Assembly (NCBI GenBank): GCA_905220665.1
Contig: CAJNAR010000003.1
Coordinates: 310,001 to 374,000 of the forward strand
Direction of reading: 5' to 3'
Origin: Albugo candida
Taxonomy: Eukaryota > Oomycota > Peronosporomycetes > Albuginales > Albuginaceae
DNA length: 64,000 nucleotides
In this document: piece by piece, positions 57,304-64,000 of the stretch
How the letters are laid out: each line of letters starts with the position of its first letter
How positions within the stretch are numbered: the stretch's first letter is position 1
Translations under genes and position numbers: made by a program
The notes under the pieces: model-generated
What the model was told of the DNA's origin: nothing
Seen by the model: only the letters and a program-made list of their open reading frames with translations
Databases searched by the model: none

Positions 57304-59544
57304 CTAGGCGAAACATCCATACTGCTTTTGTAGCGCTAATTCTTGAAGCTGTTGCTGGTTCACATCGTTTGCTAGCCTCGTTAATCGAGATTCCAAGCCT
57401 TTTGTCTCCAGTGCAGCCAAGTGTTCAAAAGAAGACCGCTCCATGTTGACATTTTTCATTTGAGCAATTGTTTCGTTCAAAGCTTTCTGCGCAGTGTTTG
57501 CTCGAAGCATCAGACCAGCACGAAGGATATGGAGACGCTCTTTCAGCTTTTGTGCACGTTTTGCCAAAGCGGAGTCGAATTCTCGAAGGTCTTTCCACTC
57601 TGCTTTGAGAGCACGAACACAATCTTCCTCCGACTCGGCAAAGGCGAATTGGATGCTACGAGCTTGCTCATCACGCGTAAGCTGTCGTAATTGATACTTG
57701 TTCCAAATCTGATCGGTCAACGTCGTGTCCACTTCCATCCACGCGTCTCGATAGTGACCCAGTGTCGTCTCAAGTTGTATGAGCTTTTCAGCTTCAGCGA
57801 GAGCTTTGTCCGAGATCTCTTCTACTTGAATCAATTGTCCTCGTTTTTTTTTCTCCAGGCTCTGAATCGGATGCTGAACGATGTCATTGGCAATCATCTG
57901 ATACAATTCATTTTTAACCGCCTCGAGATTTTCATTCACGAGCTCGCGCTTCACTTTATTCGGTCGCGGAAGGGCTCGTTGGACAGCTTGACTTTGTCGC
58001 TGGAATTCGAGCTGATCAAGTAATTCCTGTCGCTTACGCATTTGTGCATCCACTTCTCCAGCATCCTCTTCCATGACGCTTTTTTCTTTCACATCGGTCC
58101 CACTTGCAAGCTTTGGAATGTTGATTTCGTACTCATTTTGAGGCGTTGGAAGATCAGAGAATCCAGTATGAAGCTCATTTTTCGTCACTTTGAGACGCAT
58201 TCGTTCGGCTCTCGAGTCTATACCCATTCCTTCCAATTGCTCAGGATTGATGCCCAATTCGTCTCGTAGTGGTGTTCGTGTCGAACGGATGGAGCGTTGT
58301 ACTGAAGTCGGAGTTCGTAATGGGGTCACACCGGCGTACCCTGTGCCATCTTGTAAGACAACATTCTCGCCTCCAAGCAAAGGCGTCGCAGCTCGCGTCA
58401 TAGCTGCCAAGTTGGCGGCTTCCTGCATGACCATGTCTTGTGTCGATTTTCCACGTGATTCATTTCTCTCAGCAGGAGTTTGTAGCGATAGTGGAGTTGG
58501 ATCATAGTTACCAACCAGCGTTCTGGTCTCATTTTGCGACTCCAACGCTAAGGAAGCAGCATGAGAAGCTTGCATTCCGAGCTTTGCCATTTCTGCCAAA
58601 TCCTCATTCGATACAACTGGCTCTGGAAGTGTGAGTGGCTTTCTCTTGATCGAGTTGATGGGATCATTCCGCTCATTGACAGCTGCCAAAACTTGAGGCA
58701 AATTTGACTTCATCAAGCTTTTTTGCCGTTTAGCATCTTGTCTGCGTTCTTTTCTCTCCTGTTGATCTCTTCGATTCAATTCCATTTGACTCAAATGCTT
58801 TGCAGCTTCTTTCGGATTAAGTGCACGATTATTTTTCGCCGACATTTGCTCTTCAGTTGTATCGTGAAATCCTGCGGGAATTTGCTTATAAAACGGTATC
58901 TCACGCGCATAATCGATAAATTTCCGCTTTCTCCGAAGAGCATCGAGCCTCGATATCGATGCGATGCCAGCAGCTTTCAATTCTCTTCGTTTCTGCAATG
59001 AAGCAAGTCTTCTCGCTTCTTCGAGCTGTTTCTCACGAGCTTTACGTTTTGCTTTCTTCCCTTTCGTATTCGCGAGCCTTGCTCTCGCTTCAGACAGCAT
59101 TTCCTTCTCATCTTCGTCCATATCGACAGGATCCGGTCTCGCGGGTTTATTTTCAGGATTTGGATCGATTTCTCCCGGTCGTAGGCGTCGAGGATCTTCG
59201 CTGAGTTGGATGCCTTCTTTCTGCTGTGCTGCATCGAGTAAGTGCTCATAGTGCTCCATACATTGCGCAGCAGTTCTTCCGACGATAGGGGCGATTGTGC
59301 GCCATTGAGAGGGCATCAATTTCGCTAAATGGAGGAGTTTTTCTTCTTCCTCGCGACTCCATTCGGTTTTCTTGATGGACGGATCCAACCATTCGTACCA
59401 GCGCGCTTTGCATTGTTTAGCGGATTTACGCGACAGGAGGGAGGCGACACGAGCCCATTGATTCTTCCCGTACTTCATGACTGCAGCTTTGAGGATCTCA
59501 TCCTCCGTGTTCTTCCACACGCCGCCTTTGATCATTATCTGCAT
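57304..59544 (-). CDS. CDC5: CDC5L/Cef1 spliceosomal Myb-repeat protein
   Basis: An intronless frame of 746 aa starts at ATG 59544. CDC5L/Cef1 is a core subunit of the Prp19 (NineTeen) complex, needed for spliceosome activation. Two Myb repeats open the protein, almost unchanged from animals and plants: MIKGGVWKNTEDEILKAAV, then QWRTIAPIVGRTAAQCMEHY. After them come the acidic-basic linker, the EEARRLASLQKRRELKAAG block and a C-terminal helical part ending near residue 746. The family is usually 590-850 aa, so the length fits. The stop is 22 bases from the neighbour's stop, so the two transcripts must overlap at their 3' ends. Confidence 0.95.
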   Translation of the reverse strand: MQIMIKGGVWKNTEDEILKAAVMKYGKNQWARVASLLSRKSAKQCKARWYEWLDPSIKKTEWSREEEEKLLHLAKLMPSQWRTIAPIVGRTAAQCMEHYEHLLDAAQQKEGIQLSEDPRRLRPGEIDPNPENKPARPDPVDMDEDEKEMLSEARARLANTKGKKAKRKAREKQLEEARRLASLQKRRELKAAGIASISRLDALRRKRKFIDYAREIPFYKQIPAGFHDTTEEQMSAKNNRALNPKEAAKHLSQMELNRRDQQERKERRQDAKRQKSLMKSNLPQVLAAVNERNDPINSIKRKPLTLPEPVVSNEDLAEMAKLGMQASHAASLALESQNETRTLVGNYDPTPLSLQTPAERNESRGKSTQDMVMQEAANLAAMTRAATPLLGGENVVLQDGTGYAGVTPLRTPTSVQRSIRSTRTPLRDELGINPEQLEGMGIDSRAERMRLKVTKNELHTGFSDLPTPQNEYEINIPKLASGTDVKEKSVMEEDAGEVDAQMRKRQELLDQLEFQRQSQAVQRALPRPNKVKRELVNENLEAVKNELYQMIANDIVQHPIQSLEKKKRGQLIQVEEISDKALAEAEKLIQLETTLGHYRDAWMEVDTTLTDQIWNKYQLRQLTRDEQARSIQFAFAESEEDCVRALKAEWKDLREFDSALAKRAQKLKERLHILRAGLMLRANTAQKALNETIAQMKNVNMERSSFEHLAALETKGLESRLTRLANDVNQQQLQELALQKQYGCFA

Positions 59545-59693
59545 GGCGAAGAAACTTTGTGCAAAATAGAGTGGTACGATCTGAAATAAGGATAATCAAG
59601 TTTAAGAAAAGACATCTATTGTATCCGGCATTAATGTGTACCCCGTTAATGCAGAGTGATTGGCTCTATGCTCTATGACATGCTACTTGACAA

Positions 59694-60108
59694 TGTGCCG
59701 GCCGATCGGTGTGGCTATCCCAAAAGATCATAGATCACACGATACCCTTGACGGGTAGTGTTTATCCTCTGTTGTGCATATTCTTTTGTTTCCGCCGAAT
59801 TTTTATAAAACTCGCCTGTAGCTTTTGCCAAATAGAAGCTGGTGAAGCCGGTACTGCATCTTTAGCAGCTCGATCGCGCCAGAAAGGGTTCAAAGAGACT
59901 CTGGAATGAGAGGGTACGGTCGCTTTTGCCCAACTTTGAGGAGAATAGCAATAATCTAGCGCCAATCTCTGTCCAAAGTGTAAGCGTTGCTACAGAGACA
60001 ATTGAGAATTTGAATCAATCGGACGGATGGCACTCACTTTTTCAAAGATTTCGTACACGTAATCCAAAGAAAGACCCAAAGAGTTTGCGAGCCCGATTTG
60101 AAGACTAA
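59694..60108 (+). CDS. Possible small two-exon gene (low confidence)
   Basis: From ATG 59694 a frame (MCRPIGVAIPKDHRSHDTLD) leads to a GT at 59755. Downstream an open frame ends at a TAG at about 60106-60108 (PNFEENSNNLAPISVQSVSV, then RFRTRNPKKDPKSLRARFED). An intron of about 127 nt ending CGCCAG would join them in phase and give about 95 aa. A shorter intron ending TGTAG gives a different C-terminus. Neither product has a motif I know, but the composition of the second part looks coding. It sits between the divergent CDC5 and the MAPKK 3' end. Confidence 0.3.
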
Positions 60109-60164
60109 TTTAGTCGAGATGATGAGCCGTAAGGCGTAAGACGTAAGCCGAGGGTAACACGTCA

Positions 60165-62581
60165 TTACCTTTTTTCCACGGGTGGAATGGATGCGCTATT
60201 TTTGCTTCCGTACGACACGCAGCGCTGCGTTCGGAACGAGAGATTGTACTCAGAATGCGGCTGATACGAAAACTTGACACAACGCTCATACACGTGGCGA
60301 TACACTGCTTCTGCCAGAGAATGGACTTCGATATCGCGATCTTCACATAGTGAATGGGATTCAACAAAGCGATGCCACTAGTATACATAAGAATATCAGA
60401 ATCGGGGTATAGCTCACGTAGAATCGATACTTTTCGACCTCGAGTAGCGTTTCTTCGGCAGTATAAAGCTGGAGGAATGGGTGTGCTAATAATTCTTCGG
60501 CTGATGGTCGCTTCTCGGGATCGATTTGCAAACACTAAACAGAGTTTGGTGATATACATCTCGATTTGGATTGCAATCAGCTAACCTGTCGGGCGAATTC
60601 ACGGCATTCTTGGCCAAATTGATCGCTTGGAAGCTCTAAAAATTGTTCATTTGCCACCTAAAAATGCGGAGTCAGACGACCACATAAGCATTGATCGATA
60701 GCACAAACCGAGTCTACAAGTCCGAAAAAGCCGTCCTGAGTGGAGAGTGGGTATTTGCCGAGAGCCACAGACACGAACGCTAATCCAAAGGACCATATAT
60801 CAGCAGGATACGAGTAATCCCCTCCGCCAATCCGTTCAGGAGCCATATATAACAGCGTTCCGACAAAGCTCTTCATTTTCGTCACGTTCTCGTTCAGAGT
60901 GGTTGCCAGACCAAAATCGGAAATTTTGACTTCTCCTCGACGATTTGCCAATAGATTGTGAGGTTTGATGTCACGATGAACCATTCGTTTCTTATGAATG
61001 TGTGACAGGCCTTTTAGTATACCAATTGCAAGTCGTGCAAGAACTTTTTCGCTTTGGCATCCGCCGCGTAATACAATATCTTGCAATGATCCTGCACCCA
61101 TGTATTCCATCACGAGACCAATGCAATTCTTCGGACGATCCACAAAAGCGTCGTAAAAAGACACGATATGTGGGCTGGCCCTTGCGATAACACTCATAAG
61201 GATCCGTGACACAGCATTCAACAACGAGCGATGTACATACTCACTCGGTCGGGGACGAGCATCCATGCAGGCGCTCGTATTAATAGGAACTAAATTTGAG
61301 TATAAAGCATGCAATTCCCGCACCATTTGCTTTCGTTGACCTCGTCCATACACGGATACTTCCTGCACAGCACTTTAAAATGCTTCCTTTCAACAGTAAA
61401 CTACGCACCTTGACGGCAATAACTTTAAGTGTTGGTACATGAATGGCTTTGTATACGACGCCTGATGCTCCTCTTCCGATTTCACGAACTCGTTCCAAGT
61501 TCTCTTGCAAATGGAGACACGCAGAGTCAGGAGATGATATTCCTGCTTCCGAAATCGCCACACTCTCCGTCGTAAACATTCCATGATTTGGCGAGTACGC
61601 ACTTTGTCTTCCCTCACTACCTAGAAAATGATCATGATGAGCAATTGAGTGTCGATAAACAAGCCGCGAGACCGTTTGGCGATGGCAAATCAGAGTCTCC
61701 TCCTGAGCTATACGTTCGGAGTGTCATCTTCATCATCGCCTGCTGAGCTGCTGATGTCGTTTGATCATCTGCTTGTCCCTCCATTTGCATATCTTGAATT
61801 GCTTTACGCTCGAAAATCAAACGATTAGCTGCTTTCTGAGCGCGTTGTTCTGCTTGCTGGGAAGTAGGCATATTTTCGAGTTTCAGACGAAGTTGTGGTC
61901 GCTTTGGAGGTGAATCATATGAAGTGTTCAACTCAATTTTCGTGTCATTTCCTTCCAGTAGCTCGTTCGAGAACGCTTGTATTGTAGATTCGAATGCATC
62001 AGCGTAGTTCAATGAGGTCTTCCTAATCACCTTCCTATCCATCCAGTCGGCTTTCCACATTTTCACCTCCTTTATTCGAAGATCTCGCGGATTAACATCG
62101 GGGAAAATGTTGACCATTGCGACATCGTCAGGCTACCGATATAGCAGAGAATCAGAATGGAGTGGGTATAGGGATAAGAAGGAGATACCGTCAGCGGACA
62201 AAGATTTGGCGCAGAAAGCGAGCGTGAGCGCATTGCAAAGACTGGATACTCTGCCGAAAGCATCGTATTGTTTTCTCGTTTGAGCTCTTTCAGAGCGGGA
62301 CGAGAAATTTGTTTCTTTGGAGTGAAGGGCGAAGACTGCAAGTTTGTGTTTGTAGCATTGTCTTTGGCCTCTCTAATATCATTGGAATACCGAGTTAATT
62401 TTGGATGATTTATAGAGGAGGTTTTTGTAGCTCCAAGGGATTGTTTAGTTTTATACGTAGAAGATTTAGATAAAGAAGACGATCGAGATGCTATATCATG
62501 ATTCATATTGTCAGTAATGGATGCGTTCGCCGCGGCAGAAGTCATCGAAATCGATGATCGCATGCTTGTGTCCGGCAGCAT
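60165..62581 (-). CDS. MAP kinase kinase (MEK/STE7-like), 8 exons
   Basis: CDS complement(join(60165..60377,60418..60534,60586..60657,60709..61180,61241..61362,61409..61620,61673..62132,62189..62581)), 686 aa. MAPKKs phosphorylate the Thr and Tyr of a MAP kinase. The kinase domain (about 325-620) has GRGASGVVYKAI, Lys in IAVK, HRDIKPHNLL, SDFGLATTLNE, and a MEK-type activation loop ending SFVGTLLYMAPERI. A long Ser/Thr-rich N-terminus of about 320 residues precedes it, with a basic/proline block (PPKRPQLRLKLEN). The last about 70 residues (HSLAEAVYRHVYERCVKFSY) extend beyond the usual end. The eight exons are linked by seven introns of 40-63 nt, all phase-consistent. Without the 61621-61672 intron it reads as two genes. 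Confidence 0.85.
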
Positions 62582-63266
62582 TATGAAGACGAGTACTATA
62601 CACTAGCTCAATAGTAGACTGTAACGGATTGAGGACTACGACCTCGCGTTCCTTTCTCCTTCACACGTAATGCATTAATGCGTTCTGAAGAACGTTGCTG
62701 TGCATTGAAGAACTGCGTACTGTCCATAAAAGTAGAGATGAAGCTAATAGTCAGCATTTCCTTTTTTCAGTGAAAACACGATGGACGGGATGAAAAAAAA
62801 GGATACTTTTCGAGCTCATTCTTAGTACAATTTCTTGCTGCACAGCAAAGAGCTAAATTCTATACATTTTTCAAGATACAAAGTTGCCTCACGAAGAGAA
62901 ATTTAGCCAGCGACTTCAAAAAAAGTAGTCAGTTGTCTACTTCCATACTGACTTTGAAGCAGTCGCGTAAAAATTCTCGAGCTAACCCGATACGGTGCTG
63001 CTTGTATCCAAAGTCAAGTCGGATCTGTGGGGGTGAATGGATTCTCGCTGATTCTTTTTTCGAATTTCGAAAAAGCTGGGAGGAATCACGCACTTTCTAT
63101 TCACTAAAGGCGAAGTATCTGCAGCATCAACTCGCGTCAAAAGCTTTTCAAAGGCCGAGAATGCTCAGAATTCTCGAACGCACTCACTCTCGTCCAAAAT
63201 CGAGTCATCAGAACATCAAGTTGTCATTTTATAATTTGCAATCAACCAAAAGTCAAATCGACAAGT
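62582..63266. promoter_or_regulatory. Intergenic region upstream of the MAPKK and PAN genes
   Basis: The two genes diverge here, so it should carry both promoters. A 39-codon frame on the minus strand (62608-62727, MDSTQFFNAQQRSSERINAL) could be a short upstream exon or a leader ORF of the MAPKK; no splice joining it in frame was found. The non-ATG frame 62933-63388 on the plus strand overlaps the PAN gene and looks spurious. Confidence 0.35.
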
Positions 63267-63941
63267 ATGCTCCTCTCGTCCAATTTCCTCTCAATCTTGC
63301 TTGTTGCACGATTATTCCAGGTCGGGGCCGCCCGAGAGCCTCAATGTCAAGCTGTCGTTCTTCCCGATATGGATTTCACTGGAGATGACCTCATGCACAT
63401 TGCCCGGATTGACCAATCAGTCTGTTGTGAGACTTGTTACAATTATGCACAATGCACAGCGTATACATTTGTGGAAAATGAGAATGGAACTTCGCTCTGC
63501 TACTTAAAATCGGGTTCAGACAATCGAAAACCGAAAGAAGGCGCAATCTCTGCTATTGTGAACAAAAACATGACATCGTCATGTCCGAATATGCTTGGTG
63601 GCACTTGTGCGGACGAGACGCATTGCTGTCAACAAGGATACTGTTTCCCGAATGGAAATATCATTTTCAGCTGTCTTCTACCGCCAGCAAAATGCTCTTC
63701 TCAGATGACAAATTATGATCTACCTGGTAACGATCTGCAGCAAGCAATGTATGGGATCTCGCCAGATACGTGTTGTGATGTATGTGCCTCAACATCAGGA
63801 TGTGTCGCGTATACTTATGTGACCGGAGAAACAGGATGTTATTTGAAGAAATCGCTTGGCGAGAAGGTGTGGAAAGTAGGAGCAGTGACAGGTTTCGTGA
63901 CTGCAACTCCCCCAGTCATGGAAAATCCGAGTTTGCAGTAG
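63267..63941 (+). CDS. Secreted PAN/Apple-domain protein (CBEL-like)
   Basis: A single exon of 224 aa starts at ATG 63267. The start MLLSSNFLSILLVARLFQVGAA is a clear signal peptide with cleavage near residue 22. Two PAN/Apple modules follow, each with the PAN cysteine pattern: CCETCYNYAQCTAYTFV...CYLK in the first and CCDVCASTSGCVAYTYV...CYLKK in the second. A short cysteine-rich linker (GGTCADETHCCQQGYC) lies between them. Oomycete PAN proteins such as CBEL bind polysaccharides at the host surface or cell wall; the role here is inferred from that class. An AATAAA-like signal occurs at 63976-63983. No transmembrane segment follows, so it is secreted. Confidence 0.88.
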   Translation: MLLSSNFLSILLVARLFQVGAAREPQCQAVVLPDMDFTGDDLMHIARIDQSVCCETCYNYAQCTAYTFVENENGTSLCYLKSGSDNRKPKEGAISAIVNKNMTSSCPNMLGGTCADETHCCQQGYCFPNGNIIFSCLLPPAKCSSQMTNYDLPGNDLQQAMYGISPDTCCDVCASTSGCVAYTYVTGETGCYLKKSLGEKVWKVGAVTGFVTATPPVMENPSLQ

Positions 63942-64000
63942 CCCTTTACTCAATTTTGTTGCTAATCAATACACTCAATAAAGAGGAGATATCGCGACAC

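Noticed and set aside
60110..60559. 149-residue minus-strand ORF at the MAPKK 3' end
   Set aside because: It reads through exon 7, an intron and exon 8 in the wrong frame; the correct frame gives the kinase end and tail.
62933..63388. 151-residue plus-strand ORF overlapping the PAN gene
   Set aside because: It begins on a non-ATG codon, has no motif, and overlaps a signal-peptide gene in another frame.
1..64000. CRISPR array, bacterial operon or defence cluster
   Set aside because: No regularly spaced direct repeats were found and the gene content is eukaryotic with spliceosomal introns.

Overview
The window is eukaryotic. Most genes are broken by short introns (about 38-72 nt, GT...AG), the nuclear genes include spliceosomal, ESCRT, E2F and MAPKK families, and one tRNA-Ser has a long variable arm. 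An oomycete is the best guess, and a compact white-rust type (Albugo) genome would fit. This is inference from four traits: very small introns, gene spacing often of only 20-100 bp, a flagellar central-pair protein (so a zoospore-forming organism), and a secreted cysteine-rich PAN/Apple protein next to ordinary housekeeping genes. I cannot run a database search to prove the genus.

Layout. (1) 1-22516 is gene-dense: a truncated unknown gene, an unknown 141-aa gene, SPC1, a SET/NAP histone chaperone, a PF6/SPAG17-like flagellar protein, an unknown glycosylated membrane protein, a PhyH-type dioxygenase, a nephrocystin-3-like NTPase, an NSUN5-type rRNA methyltransferase, a HECT ubiquitin ligase and an ABCF2 ATPase. 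Several of these models were rebuilt by joining exons: PF6, the NTPase and the HECT ligase each look like two or more separate ORFs until the introns are removed. (2) 22517-33746 is gene-poor and repeat-rich. It holds diverged repeats, a hairpin-forming inverted repeat at about 28.1-28.6 kb, and a MULE DNA transposon (29793-32494) with long terminal inverted repeats and a frameshifted transposase. (3) 33747-42308 has an AGC kinase, a HINT protein, the large CLU protein with a duplicated 49-bp segment at its 3' end, and a six-part, now resolved CHMP5 (ESCRT-III) gene. (4) 42309-52013 is a second decayed region, containing an importin-alpha pseudogene and a duplicated segment of about 0.5-0.6 kb. 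(5) 52014-64000 is gene-dense again: a Rab-like GTPase fused to a WW-like module and a CAAX box, an E2F factor, tRNA-Ser(GCU), an SLF2-like protein, CDC5, a MAPKK and a PAN-domain secreted protein.

The genes do not form one pathway. They are a sample of core eukaryotic functions (translation, splicing, protein targeting, signalling, cell cycle, cilium) separated by two islands of transposon and pseudogene debris. No operon-like or defence-like system was seen. The most unusual items are the Rab-WW-CAAX fusion with a substituted catalytic glutamine, the hairpin repeat, and the decayed importin-alpha copy.
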